From a virus, in IMG/VR virus record IMGVR_UViG_3300020183_003769, positions 1 to 27,489 of that record: a stretch of DNA of 27,489 nucleotides. One strand, given 5' to 3'. The notes below the pieces were generated by a model. It had not been told where the DNA came from, made no database searches, and was given only the letters and a program-made list of their open reading frames with translations. Both the position numbers and the translations under genes were made by a program. Shown here in pieces: positions 7,713 to 14,723 of this stretch. Within the stretch, counting starts at the first letter, position 1, and the number at the start of each line of letters is the position of its first letter.

Positions 7713-7794
7713 TGCGGGGTGGAGAAGATGGTATTCTCGGTGGATTTAGGATCCATTGTCGAAAGACGTGAGAGTTCGAGTCTCTCCCTGAGTA
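7713..7794 (+). tRNA. tRNA-Leu(UAG)-like, acceptor stem mismatched
   Basis: D-arm GAGAA/TTCTC; anticodon stem GTGGA/TCCAT with loop TTTAGGA (anticodon TAG); long variable arm GTC-GAAA-GAC as in class II tRNAs; T-arm GAGAG-TTCGAGT-CTCTC. The 3' acceptor strand CCTGAGT does not pair with the 5' strand TGCGGGG beyond three positions. It may be decayed, repaired after transcription, or part of a larger structured RNA. Encoded CCA is absent. Confidence 0.65.
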
Positions 7795-7828
7795 CAGAAG
7801 ATGATAGGAAGTGTAAAATAACAAACAC

Positions 7829-7883
7829 GGAGAGGTGTTCACAAGGGTACACACTAAGGATAGGTAGAAATACCCAACTCTCT
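7829..7883 (+). ncRNA. Small three-way-junction structured element
   Basis: Outer stem GGAGAG (7829-7834) with CTCTCT (7878-7883), enclosing hairpin GTGT/ACAC (7835-7852) and hairpin GGTA-GAAA-TACC (7863-7874). It lies in the tRNA transcript between tRNA-Leu(UAG)-like and tRNA-Asp and is not a tRNA. A further hairpin GATAAA/TTTATC follows near 7916-7931. Confidence 0.4.
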
Positions 7884-7942
7884 AATGGTGTGTGAAGTCA
7901 AATGACGGGATTCCTGATAAAGTTATTTATCATCTTTTATTT

Positions 7943-8014
7943 GGTCCATTGGTGTAACGGCTAACATACATCCCTGTCACGGATGTGCTTCGGGTTCGAT
8001 TCCCGGATGGACCG
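7943..8014 (+). tRNA. tRNA-Asp (anticodon GUC)
   Basis: Acceptor GGTCCAT/ATGGACC, anticodon stem ACATC/GGATGT region with loop containing GTC, T-arm CGGG-TTCGATT-CCCG, discriminator G. CCA is not encoded. Confidence 0.95.
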
Positions 8015-8091
8015 CAATATGACGATAATATTATTTATATTGTTTTTTGGGTTTGTTTTACTTATTAGAAAAATAAAAAACCCATAAATTT

Positions 8092-8179
8092 GCTCGGGTG
8101 GTGGAATAGGTAGACACGCCAGACTTAAAATCTTGTGGACTTTATGTCCGTGTGGGTTCGATTCCCGCTCCGAGTACCA
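8092..8179 (+). tRNA. tRNA-Leu (anticodon UAA), CCA encoded
   Basis: Acceptor GCTCGGG/TCCGAGT (G-U pairs at both ends), D-arm with GTGGAATAGGTAGACAC, anticodon loop CTTAAAA (TAA), a long variable arm GGACTTTATGTCC as in class II tRNAs, T-arm GTGGG-TTCGATT-CCCGC and discriminator A, followed by an encoded CCA. Confidence 0.96.
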
Positions 8180-8187
8180 ACGATAAA

Positions 8188-8261
8188 CTTCAGTTCCCAC
8201 ACAGCGGTGAGATGGGCTAAGTTAGATACAATTCCTCGGAGCTGGGAGTAGAAAGCTGAAG
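8188..8261 (+). ncRNA. Structured RNA element in the tRNA transcript
   Basis: CTTCAG (8188-8193) pairs with CTGAAG (8256-8261), and TTCCCA (8194-8199) pairs with TGGGAG (8243-8248), leaving an internal region with GCTAAG, TTAG and CTCGGAG that could fold further. It sits 9 bp after tRNA-Leu(UAA) and 9 bp before a tRNA-like element. No coding frame and no known RNA family recognised. Confidence 0.45.
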
Positions 8262-8270
8262 AGTCGTGTT

Positions 8271-8348
8271 TGTTAGGAGTGTAATGAGGCTAGGTGCCGA
8301 ATCCTGTTAGAAGGTTTCTCATTGTGGGTTCGAATCCCACCCTAACAT
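8271..8348 (+). ncRNA. tRNA-like element: acceptor and T-arm without normal D and anticodon arms
   Basis: Acceptor TGTTAGG (8271-8277) pairs perfectly with CCTAACA (8341-8347), and the T-arm GTGGG-TTCGAAT-CCCAC (8324-8340) is canonical. Between them, only five bases follow the acceptor before AATGAG (8283-8288), which pairs with CTCATT (8318-8323). Inside lie GGC-TAGGT-GCC and an imperfect AATCC/GGTTT hairpin. This resembles the tRNA-like half of tmRNA (acceptor plus T-arm plus one long helix) more than a tRNA. A forced tRNA reading gives an 8-nt anticodon loop with TTA or TAG. Confidence 0.5.
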
Positions 8349-8411
8349 CTAGATTAAAGTTAGTATGGTATATTTTATTGCGGTATTCTAATATTTATTA
8401 TAAAAAATATT

Positions 8412-8812
8412 ATGAAATCGGAGTGTATAACTTGTGGAGTTGAATTTAGTTATTTACCAAGTCAAAAACTAGGGAAGTACTGTTCAAATAGATGTCAAGG
8501 TGATTTAAGGTTGATGAATAGATTTAAAAGGGTAGTAGATGGAATTACGCGATGGGTGGATATGTTAAAAGGTTACGTGGAACAAAATGTGAAATATGTG
8601 GTGTGAGGGAATGGAATGGAAAACCATTAGTATTACATGTTGATCATGTTGATGGTGATAGAACCAATAACGAATTAAATAATTTAATGATTTTGTGTCC
8701 TAATTGTCACTCTCAAACAGAAACATATGGTTCTAAAAATGTTTCACCTGGTGGTAAAATTAAAATGATTGAGTCAATTAATAAAAATAGAAAAGGTCTT
8801 ATAGCTCAGTAG
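8412..8812 (+). pseudogene. HNH endonuclease, single frameshift
   Basis: Two frames together give one HNH protein. The first (8412-8606) has an N-terminal zinc finger (CITCGVEF...GKYCSNRCQ). The second, one base out of register, is open from 8528 and gives KGSRWNYAMGGYVKRLRGTKCEICG, then the HNH core LHVDHVDGDRTNNELNNLMI and LCPNCHSQTETYGSKN. The switch falls near 8523-8533 (tttaaaaggg), consistent with loss of one base; a sequencing error in that run is possible. No -1 slippery heptamer fits the zero frame. The last six codons overlap tRNA-Met(CAU). Free-standing HNH genes of this type are usually mobile. Confidence 0.75.
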
Positions 8813-8868
8813 GTTAGAGCGGCGGTCTCATAAACCGTAGGTCACAGGTTCGAGTCCTGTTTGGACCA
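8795..8868 (+). tRNA. tRNA with CAU anticodon (Met or Ile2)
   Basis: Acceptor GGTCTTA/TTGGACC (one T-T mismatch, one G-U), D-arm AGCTCAGTAGGTTAGAGC, anticodon stem GCGGT/ACCGT with loop CTCATAA, T-arm ACAGG-TTCGAGT-CCTGT, discriminator A. CAU can be elongator Met or lysidine-modified Ile; the sequence alone does not decide. Its 5' end overlaps the HNH gene's stop codon. Confidence 0.93.
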
Positions 8869-8884
8869 CAAAAAAAAATAAAAT

Positions 8885-8965
8885 ATGGGTTTAATTATTA
8901 TTGGTTTTTTCACTATTATATTCATGATCAGTATTTTCATAGCTTATAATGAAAAAATTAATTAA
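8885..8965 (+). CDS. Single-span membrane micropeptide, 26 residues
   Basis: MGLIIIGFFTIIFMISIFIAY and a short charged tail: one transmembrane helix. It follows the tRNA-Met by 16 bp. A second such gene lies at 9061. Small membrane peptides are common in phage lysis and exclusion regions, and the neighbouring genes are lytic, but the function is not shown. Confidence 0.45.
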   Translation: MGLIIIGFFTIIFMISIFIAYNEKIN

Positions 8966-9060
8966 TAATAATGGATATGACACGTATGTTAATACACAAC
9001 ATGTTTTTATTCATCTAGTCACACTAAGAACAGTTTTATCCGTCTTAAAATAAAAGAAAT

Positions 9061-9150
9061 ATGGAAAGTGAAATAATAGTTTCAATTGTAACACCACTGG
9101 TTATATTTAGTATTTTTGTAATTTCTTATATCACATATAAGAAAGACTAA
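9061..9150 (+). CDS. Single-span membrane micropeptide, 29 residues
   Basis: MESEIIVSIVTPLVIFSIFV followed by ISYITYKKD: an N-out/C-in looking single span with a positive C-terminus. It ends one base before the convergent lysis-associated gene on the other strand. No family recognised. Between this and the 8885 peptide only a 15-residue frame at 8971 is seen, too short to support. Confidence 0.45.
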   Translation: MESEIIVSIVTPLVIFSIFVISYITYKKD

Positions 9151-9151
9151 T

Positions 9152-9760
9152 TTACTTAATATCCGTTGATTCGATGAGTGTGTAGGTAAATTTATTACCC
9201 CATATCTTCATCGCTTTTTTACATATCGACATGAACACGTCAAAATCCTTAACACGTTTAAATACCTGACACCCTTCGGACCAATTCTCAACCCAGGTAG
9301 AGTCTTGACCAGCTTTGTGAATATTAATACCAAACATACCGGTATCAATTTTAACTTCTTCAAAAACCAAGTCCCTATTTGAATCCCTGAATACCTTAAC
9401 ATTCCCGAGTCTTTGACATAAAGCTTCGTATTTACCTTGGTGTTTGTCTATTGAGTAAACTCCACGATATTGTCCTGGTATTAATCTAGCTACACCATTT
9501 TTATTATGAAATTGTTGTACACCTTTTTTACCAGGATCAGTCGTTGCCATCCAACAATAGAATTGTTCTACACCCTTTTCATCAAAAAATGAAAGTGTTA
9601 AACAATCATCAAAAACATTTGTTACTTTATCAGCAACACTTGGTGAATTATTTCTAACACCAACTATATTCACATCGTACCCTTTCTTTTTTGGGTCTGA
9701 AAACCAAACATAATTTTTTGATTTTACAGCTGTTTCTATTTGTTCTTTAGTGTAACACAT
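9152..9760 (-). CDS. Endolysin-associated protein with SxGC motif (YkuD-like?)
   Basis: 202 residues. The key segment is GMFGINIHKAG followed by VENWSEGCQVFK: a histidine, then S-x-G-C, reminiscent of the catalytic H...SxGC pattern of L,D-transpeptidases (YkuD). I recall similar proteins beside endolysins in Bacteroidota phages. It starts 2 bp after the stop of the amidase gene, so the two form a minus-strand operon for cell-wall work. The YkuD link is a motif-level inference; some residues of that family are not obvious. Confidence 0.7.
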   Translation of the reverse strand: MCYTKEQIETAVKSKNYVWFSDPKKKGYDVNIVGVRNNSPSVADKVTNVFDDCLTLSFFDEKGVEQFYCWMATTDPGKKGVQQFHNKNGVARLIPGQYRGVYSIDKHQGKYEALCQRLGNVKVFRDSNRDLVFEEVKIDTGMFGINIHKAGQDSTWVENWSEGCQVFKRVKDFDVFMSICKKAMKIWGNKFTYTLIESTDIK

Positions 9761-9762
9761 AA

Positions 9763-10641
9763 TTATAAACTTAATAACATATCAATTAAATCTGGATGTG
9801 GGTACATATCCACTTTACCTCTAATTACATTGGTATGTGAGTACATACCAGGGGTTGAGTTAGCTTTTGTTAGATCTAACACATCAAATCCGTCCGCTCC
9901 CTTCTCTTTAACCCATTGAACTAGACCAACTCTAGGGTCAATATTATATTTATTTGAAATAAATAAAATCCAGTTCTTTAATGTTACTATTTGATCTTCT
10001 GAGTAGTTATGCCAGTATTGATAACCTCGAAACGGTTTATCTAATTTTATAATCTGAGACGGGTCAGCTGGAGTGTTAACATAAGTTTTACCGTTTACAA
10101 TTTGTCCCATACAACAAACCTCAATACCGACTGAATTTCTGTGCATTACTGAATTACCAGTTCCGGTGTGCCATCCATATCCCCCTTCAGGAAAACATTG
10201 GATTAATTCACCATCAAATTTATTATTACCGTTTGATACATTTTGTCCACCTAAGATGTATTCTGTAGCGACATTACCACGATTGTCTCTAGCCCACATA
10301 TCAGCTACCTGGTATGGGTTAGGTCCACCAGCCGTGTGATGTAGGAAGATCCAATTTTTAGGTACCGGACCTTTAAAATAGGTGTTTTCCGGCATCCAAT
10401 ATTTTTTAATTTCAAGAGCGTTAACCACTTCATTATTCTCAGCGTTATCAGTGGTTAAAATACCCATATGTGCCCAGGTTTTTGGTCCAACAACACCATC
10501 CACAATTAATCCATTTTTTTTCTGGTATGATTTAACAGCACTTTCTGTTTTAGGTCCAAAATTACCGTCAACTGTTATTTTTAAAAATTCCTGTAGTACT
10601 TTTACGGATTCACCTTTACTACCTTTTTTTATTGTTTCCAT
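9763..10641 (-). CDS. Endolysin: peptidoglycan-binding domain plus amidase
   Basis: 292 residues. Residues 1-58 form a PG_binding_1 domain (GSKGESVKVLQEFL, VDGNFGPKTESAVKSYQKK, GLIVDGVVGPKTWAHMGI). From about residue 85 there is an Amidase_2-type N-acetylmuramoyl-L-alanine amidase: WIFLHHTAGG with the first zinc His, GYGWHTGTGNSVMHRNSVGIEV, and the C-terminal YSHTNVIRGKVDMYPHP with a late His. It cuts the amide bond between muramic acid and the stem peptide. No signal peptide, so export needs a holin; a holin-like gene is at 11873. First gene of the minus operon. Confidence 0.93.
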   Translation of the reverse strand: METIKKGSKGESVKVLQEFLKITVDGNFGPKTESAVKSYQKKNGLIVDGVVGPKTWAHMGILTTDNAENNEVVNALEIKKYWMPENTYFKGPVPKNWIFLHHTAGGPNPYQVADMWARDNRGNVATEYILGGQNVSNGNNKFDGELIQCFPEGGYGWHTGTGNSVMHRNSVGIEVCCMGQIVNGKTYVNTPADPSQIIKLDKPFRGYQYWHNYSEDQIVTLKNWILFISNKYNIDPRVGLVQWVKEKGADGFDVLDLTKANSTPGMYSHTNVIRGKVDMYPHPDLIDMLLSL

Positions 10642-10750
10642 AATATCTTACTTTATATATAATTATAGGTTAAACAATTAAAAAAATAAACGAAATAAAA
10701 TTACACCAATCTTTTTATTTAATTTAATATTTATAGTTATTAGTAATTCA

Positions 10751-11790
10751 ATGGGAAAAATAATAATAAGTGAATATCAATTAAATAAAATTGTAAACAT
10801 AATAAGTGAACAAATTAGTGGATCTACCGATACCTCTAGTGATTTTTGTAGTGTTAACGTAAAGAACGAAATAAATACGTCATTTCCCACTGAAAATAAT
10901 GTTCTCATAAAGTCTATACAGGACGCCGCGAAATTACAATTGTCAAATTCGGTTACTATATACAAAAACTGGTATAATAAACCGGAAACACAGAATAAAA
11001 TAACTAAAAAAAGTTTACTTAAAACATTAACTTATACCAATTACATGACGGTAAAAATTATTTAAATAGTTTGTACGATGTTATTCATCATGAAATGGGT
11101 CACATAATAGACTCTTATTTTAAAGTTAATGGTGAGGATATATACTTAAAAACACACGAACCATATAATAAAGATGAATACCAAAAAAACTACATAATAA
11201 ACGATAAGGACCAGTTTACTCGACTTAGTGTACTTAGAACCGCTATTGGAGCTGGACCTATGGACGAACTTAAAAGTTTATTAGATAAATTTATGTCAAA
11301 AGTTAAAGAGGGTAAAATATCTTCACCATACTTTAATTTCTCAATGTCTAAAGGGCAGTACCCACCATCAACATTTAAAAAAAATACCACTGAAGTCGCT
11401 AAAAGTATTAATATGTATCTAACAGGTAGAATATTCCTTGGCGAGTTATCAAGTAAAAATATTGAACAGTTATTCTCAAATTTTTCATTTGCTAAACGTG
11501 AGACTGATACAATATATGTTAACTTTAATTTGTTATCGGATTTAAATAGAACAACAGCTGATATTAATAAACAAGATAATGACGATATCCTGACTATTAC
11601 CGAAAAAATTTTTAAAAAGAGTAAAATATTACTTGAAATTGAGGATCCGACTACTTTTTATTTTTTATCTCTTAAACCTAAAGAAGGTAAACTTAAGATC
11701 TCAACCATCAATAACTCAGATGTTAACGATGAACCGGTTCCACCACCAACGTCGTCACCTGAATCAGGACAAGCGGTATATATTCAGTAA
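10751..11790 (+). pseudogene. HExxH metallopeptidase, single frameshift
   Basis: The first frame (10751-11065) starts MGKIIISEYQLNKIVNIISEQ, the amphipathic N-terminal motif seen in other genes here. The second frame, open from about 11023, reads LHDGKNYLNSLYDVIHHEMGHIIDSYF, where HEMGH is a zinc HExxH site. Joined by adding one base near 11039-11041, they make one protein of about 345 residues ending in a proline-rich tail (PVPPPTSSPESGQ). As written, the start-bearing frame stops before the active site. The rest of the domain is intact, so a recent mutation or a base-calling error is more likely than long decay. Probably a virion-associated peptidase. Confidence 0.7.
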
Positions 11791-11799
11791 ATCACCCAG

Positions 11800-11824
11800 G
11801 TCAACTATTGGTTGACATTTTTTT
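11800..11824 (+). terminator. Rho-independent terminator
   Basis: GTCAAC-TATTG-GTTGAC (6 bp, 5-nt loop) followed by A and a T-run; it ends the metallopeptidase gene. Confidence 0.8.
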
Positions 11825-11872
11825 AAATTTTTTTATATTTATATTTAAATAAACATTATAAAAACAAGTTTT

Positions 11873-12043
11873 ATGAAATTAACAAAAGAACAAGTACTAG
11901 GTATCGTGAGACACGCGTTAACGTTTGTTGGTGGTATTTTGGTAATGAAGGGTCTTGTTGATGAGACAGTTGTAACTGAAATTATTGGTGGTGTAATAAC
12001 ATTAACCGGATCCATTTGGTCTGTTATTGAAAAGGTAAAATAA
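11873..12043 (+). CDS. Holin-like membrane peptide (Pam3-gp28 type)
   Basis: 56 residues beginning MKLTKEQVLGIVRHALTFVG and ending TLTGSIWSVIEKVK. The pattern R-H-x-L-T-x-x-G-G, a first hydrophobic helix, a short VDE turn, a second helix with a G-G and an IWSV end with basic tail fits the small putative phage holin family named after Pam3 gp28. Holins oligomerise in the inner membrane and release endolysin. It has a TATTTAT box 31 bp upstream and a terminator right after it, so it is a single-gene unit. Confidence 0.8.
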   Translation: MKLTKEQVLGIVRHALTFVGGILVMKGLVDETVVTEIIGGVITLTGSIWSVIEKVK

Positions 12044-12065
12044 TCAATACATTTTTTGTGACCCC

Positions 12066-12091
12066 CCCCCATCAAAAGTGGGGGTTTTTTG
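12066..12091 (+). terminator. Rho-independent terminator
   Basis: CCCCCA (12066-12071), loop TCAAAAG, TGGGGG (12079-12084), then TTTTTT. The stem lies in a run of nine C. Confidence 0.85.
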
Positions 12092-12145
12092 TTTCACAAT
12101 TACGTATTTTTACAGACTTAAATATATTTATAATATAAAAAATTG

Positions 12146-12757
12146 ATGGAAAACTTTATAATGATTTCGGTAGCTTTTATTACCGGTGTTTTGGGACCAA
12201 TTTTGGTCATTTTCGTTAGAAATTGGTTAGATAGTAAAAAGAAAAAACCTGATATGGTTAGGGATACCTTGAGAGTTAGTGAGTTAATCACATCAAAAAT
12301 AGAACACATTAAGGAAGAGTTTAACGCGGATAGAGTCTGGATAGCTCAGTTCCATAATGGGGGTAACTTTTATCCAACTGGGAAATCGATGGCTAAGTTC
12401 TCAATCATTTACGAAACTGTTAACCTAGGAACCCAATCAATACAAAGTAATTTCCACAACATACCAGTTAATCTGTTTTCAAAATCTATAAATGAATTAC
12501 TACAAAACGATACTATTGAGATTTCAGATTTTAAAGATGACACAATAGCTACCTTCGGCCTTAAATATGTAGCTGAGGAAAGTGGTTGTAAATCCGGGTA
12601 TTTATTTTCAATAAAAACAATTGACGAAAAATTCATAGGTATTCTTGGATTAGATTACACAAAAAGAAAGACTAAATTGGATATTGAGGGGATAAATCAT
12701 CTCCAGGTTCACGCGACATCCGTTGGTGGTGTTTTAATATCCCACCTTGAAAATTAA
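12146..12757 (+). CDS. Membrane-anchored GAF-like domain protein
   Basis: 203 residues from the ATG at 12146 (a TTG at 12143 is in frame but less likely). Residues 5-25 (IMISVAFITGVLGPILVIFV) form one transmembrane segment, followed by a basic stop (SKKKK) and a helical linker. From about residue 45 a GAF-like sensor fold is suggested by RVWIAQFHNGGNFYPTG, YVAEESGCKSGYLFSI and FIGILGLDY. GAF domains bind small ligands. Placed between holin and M23 peptidase, it could sense or time lysis; that role is inference. Confidence 0.7.
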   Translation: MENFIMISVAFITGVLGPILVIFVRNWLDSKKKKPDMVRDTLRVSELITSKIEHIKEEFNADRVWIAQFHNGGNFYPTGKSMAKFSIIYETVNLGTQSIQSNFHNIPVNLFSKSINELLQNDTIEISDFKDDTIATFGLKYVAEESGCKSGYLFSIKTIDEKFIGILGLDYTKRKTKLDIEGINHLQVHATSVGGVLISHLEN

Positions 12758-12811
12758 TAAAAATATTTAATAAAATTTGTTTTATTCGGATTTATCCAGT
12801 AAATTAGTTTT

Positions 12812-13288
12812 ATGAATATTTTCTTTTTAGACTTCGACACGAAAAAATGTGCTACTTATCACTGTGATAAACATGTGGTAAAAATGATTCTGGAGACCGC
12901 ACAACTCCTTTGTGGTGTACACCACGTAACCCCCCAAGCTAACGAACAAGTACCGTACAAGCTGTCACATAAAAATCATCCGTGTGCTATTTGGTCGAGG
13001 GAAAGTTTATCTAATTATTTATATCTTTGTGACCTTGGTTTGGAGTTATGTCGTGAATATACATACAGATATGGTAAAAGACATAAATCACAGGAAGTAA
13101 TTGAGTGGTGTATTATGAATAAACCAAATATTCCGGATAATGGGTTTACCGAACCACCGAGAGCGATGCCAGACGAGTATAAGGTTGATTCGGTTATAGA
13201 TTCATATCGTAATTACTATATTGGAGCTAAGTCTGGGTTTACAACCTGGAGAAATAGAGACACACCTAAGTGGTTTTTACCCAAATGA
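12812..13288 (+). CDS. Conserved phage protein of unknown function
   Basis: 158 residues starting MNIFFLDFDTKKCATYHCDK. Conspicuous segments are CATYHCDKHVVKMILETAQLL, split here at CDK, then NHPCAIWSRESLSNYLYL, YTYRYGKRH and TEPPRAMPDEYK. I recall this family as widespread in phages and giant viruses under a hypothetical label. The conserved C/H/D/K at the start suggest an enzyme or metal site. A possible host-like promoter (TTTG near 12777, TAAATTAG near 12801) precedes it. Confidence 0.75.
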   Translation: MNIFFLDFDTKKCATYHCDKHVVKMILETAQLLCGVHHVTPQANEQVPYKLSHKNHPCAIWSRESLSNYLYLCDLGLELCREYTYRYGKRHKSQEVIEWCIMNKPNIPDNGFTEPPRAMPDEYKVDSVIDSYRNYYIGAKSGFTTWRNRDTPKWFLPK

Positions 13289-13311
13289 TATATTTATAAG
13301 ATATATCATTT
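13283..13311 (+). promoter_or_regulatory. Perfect 11-bp inverted repeat before a start codon
   Basis: AAATGATATAT (13283-13293) and ATATATCATTT (13301-13311), loop TTATAAG, three bases before the ATG at 13315 and covering the upstream TGA stop. It also contains TATTTAT (13291-13297). It resembles the repeat at 6259-6283 in size, loop length and position. There is no T-tract. Confidence 0.55.
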
Positions 13312-13314
13312 CAA

Positions 13315-14418
13315 ATGAGACACAACTCAAAACGTCAAAATTTAACAAAAACTAATTTATTACTAGAGACAAAGTTCTTGGGTGATAAACAATACCTATT
13401 AAAAGAATCTAAAATTGATGAGATCACTAAGGTAAAAACGGAAGCTTTAAGTATATTATCAACATTAAAAAATAGACATTCCGGTATTGTTAAATCACAG
13501 ATTGAGTCTAAGGAAAAGGACTTACGAGCTATCGATCCTAATACAGCGTGTTCAAAGTTAAGTGAAATTGAATCAGCTAAAAGTGGTATTGAATCAGCTA
13601 AATCTATGTTAACTTCTCACCCTGAAGATAAAACCGATCTAACAAAACTTGAAACACTAATTGGTAGGATACCAACATTATGTAAGTCGTCGTCGGATTC
13701 TGAAACCACAGGTAGTGACAAAGAAGATGGTGGTAAATCAGAAACTAAGGTTTTACCTAAAATATTTGGGGGTGTTAAACCTGGTTGGGGTGATAATAAG
13801 AATTCGGGTTATGAAAACGGACCAAAAAATCACGGATCTAGACCTTTTGGTAATTGGCAATCGGATAACGCTTGGGATATATTCGCTAAACCGGGAACAA
13901 AAGTTTACGCTATACTTCCAGGTAAAGTAAAAAAGGTTAAAGTTTCAAATAAAACAACCGGAAAAGTTTTTGGTACCCAGGTTTCTATAACGGGATCTGA
14001 TGGTTACCCAAATACATTTTATACACATTTGAAGAATGTTAAGTTACAATCTGGTGATGAAATTAAAGTTGGTGATCTTGTTGGTGAAATTAGTGAGTGG
14101 GATTCAGCTCCAACAATAACACACGTACACATCGGTATTGACAATAAAAAACATATAAAGGATTATTTATCTGTTGATGGTACACTATTGAAGGGTTCTG
14201 GTGAGGTGTCGGATGATTCCGGTGATGATCAAGAATCTGTTAGTGGTGACACCAAGTCAACGTACGATGACGCTTACTCCGGGTTCTTTGGGAAGGGTGG
14301 TAACGCTACATTATTCGACCTTTTCGGGTCCTTTGGTAAGATGATGACACCAAAAGAAACAACGGAAGTTACTGAGAATGTTAATGAAATTAAAAAAATA
14401 TTCAAAAAGTTATTATAA
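13315..14418 (+). CDS. M23-type peptidoglycan hydrolase with atypical first ligand
   Basis: 367 residues. The N-terminal third is helical (KTEALSILSTLKNRH to about residue 125) and then a low-complexity linker. The M23 (LytM) fold spans about 170-285: NWQSDNAWDIFAKPGTKVYA, with Asp188 as the D of the usual HxxxD, then YTHL (His238) and the HxH site THVHIG (270/272). The usual first His is replaced (Asp184), a pattern I recall in other phage M23 proteins with SDNA-D. Cleaves peptide cross-links, at entry or lysis. The C-terminus carries an acidic, S/G/D-rich tail. Starts MRHNSKRQNLTKTNLLLETK, a weak version of the shared N-terminal helix. Confidence 0.85.
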   Translation: MRHNSKRQNLTKTNLLLETKFLGDKQYLLKESKIDEITKVKTEALSILSTLKNRHSGIVKSQIESKEKDLRAIDPNTACSKLSEIESAKSGIESAKSMLTSHPEDKTDLTKLETLIGRIPTLCKSSSDSETTGSDKEDGGKSETKVLPKIFGGVKPGWGDNKNSGYENGPKNHGSRPFGNWQSDNAWDIFAKPGTKVYAILPGKVKKVKVSNKTTGKVFGTQVSITGSDGYPNTFYTHLKNVKLQSGDEIKVGDLVGEISEWDSAPTITHVHIGIDNKKHIKDYLSVDGTLLKGSGEVSDDSGDDQESVSGDTKSTYDDAYSGFFGKGGNATLFDLFGSFGKMMTPKETTEVTENVNEIKKIFKKLL

Positions 14419-14422
14419 AAAT

Positions 14423-14453
14423 TTGTTTTTTAAATAATTGTCCATTACATTTG
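14423..14453 (+). promoter_or_regulatory. Bacteroidota-type promoter
   Basis: TTG at 14423-14425 and TACATTTG at 14446-14453, 20 bp apart, 23 bp before the ATG at 14477. Confidence 0.75.
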
Positions 14454-14476
14454 TATCAAATTTAAAATTTATCATT

Positions 14477-14626
14477 ATGTCAGAACAAGAAACAGTTGCT
14501 ATTGAAAACGTTATTTTTTACTACTTCGGGTCCAATGGTATGAAGTATTACACACCGAGTTCGGATTTTGCTCACAATCAAGCGACGAAATATGGTACCG
14601 AACACGTATACGTAGAAAAATATTAA
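14477..14626 (+). CDS. Small unknown protein, 49 residues
   Basis: Starts MSEQETVAIENVIFYYFGSN and ends GTEHVYVEKY. The start is set by a clean host-like promoter just upstream; an ATG at 14438 would lie inside that promoter. A compact beta-rich, aromatic-rich domain is suggested. Function unknown. It ends 28 bp before the promoter of the large structured RNA. Confidence 0.6.
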   Translation: MSEQETVAIENVIFYYFGSNGMKYYTPSSDFAHNQATKYGTEHVYVEKY

Positions 14627-14654
14627 AAAAAAATAAAAAAAGTTCACAAAGTAC

Positions 14655-14685
14655 TTGACAAATCAAAATAAATGTCTTAACTTTG
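14655..14685 (+). promoter_or_regulatory. Bacteroidota-type promoter of the large RNA
   Basis: TTGACA at 14655-14660 and TAACTTTG at 14678-14685, 20 bp between TTG and TA. The predicted start is near 14692. Confidence 0.8.
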
Positions 14686-14711
14686 TATCACAATTCGGAA
14701 ATGTCCGAAAC

Positions 14712-14723
14712 GTTCTTTGAAAA
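14712..14723 (+). promoter_or_regulatory. boxA-like antitermination element of the large RNA
   Basis: GTTCTTTGAAAA, preceded directly by a 6-bp hairpin (14694-14709). The hairpin-then-boxA order is that of bacterial rRNA leaders. Matches the elements at 7684 and 17209-17217. Confidence 0.6.

Noticed and set aside
7580-8200. Minus-strand open frames with R-E-S-N-P type peptides
   Set aside because: These are the usual antisense translations of tRNA genes.
8298-8317. tRNA reading of 8271-8348 as a UAA suppressor (TTA anticodon)
   Set aside because: It needs an 8-nt anticodon loop and a mismatched stem, and the surrounding genes end in ordinary UAA codons with no readthrough sense.
8520-8535. 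Programmed -1 frameshift in the HNH gene
   Set aside because: The bases ttt aaa agg do not place a X-XXY-YYZ slippery heptamer in the zero frame, so mutation or read error fits better.
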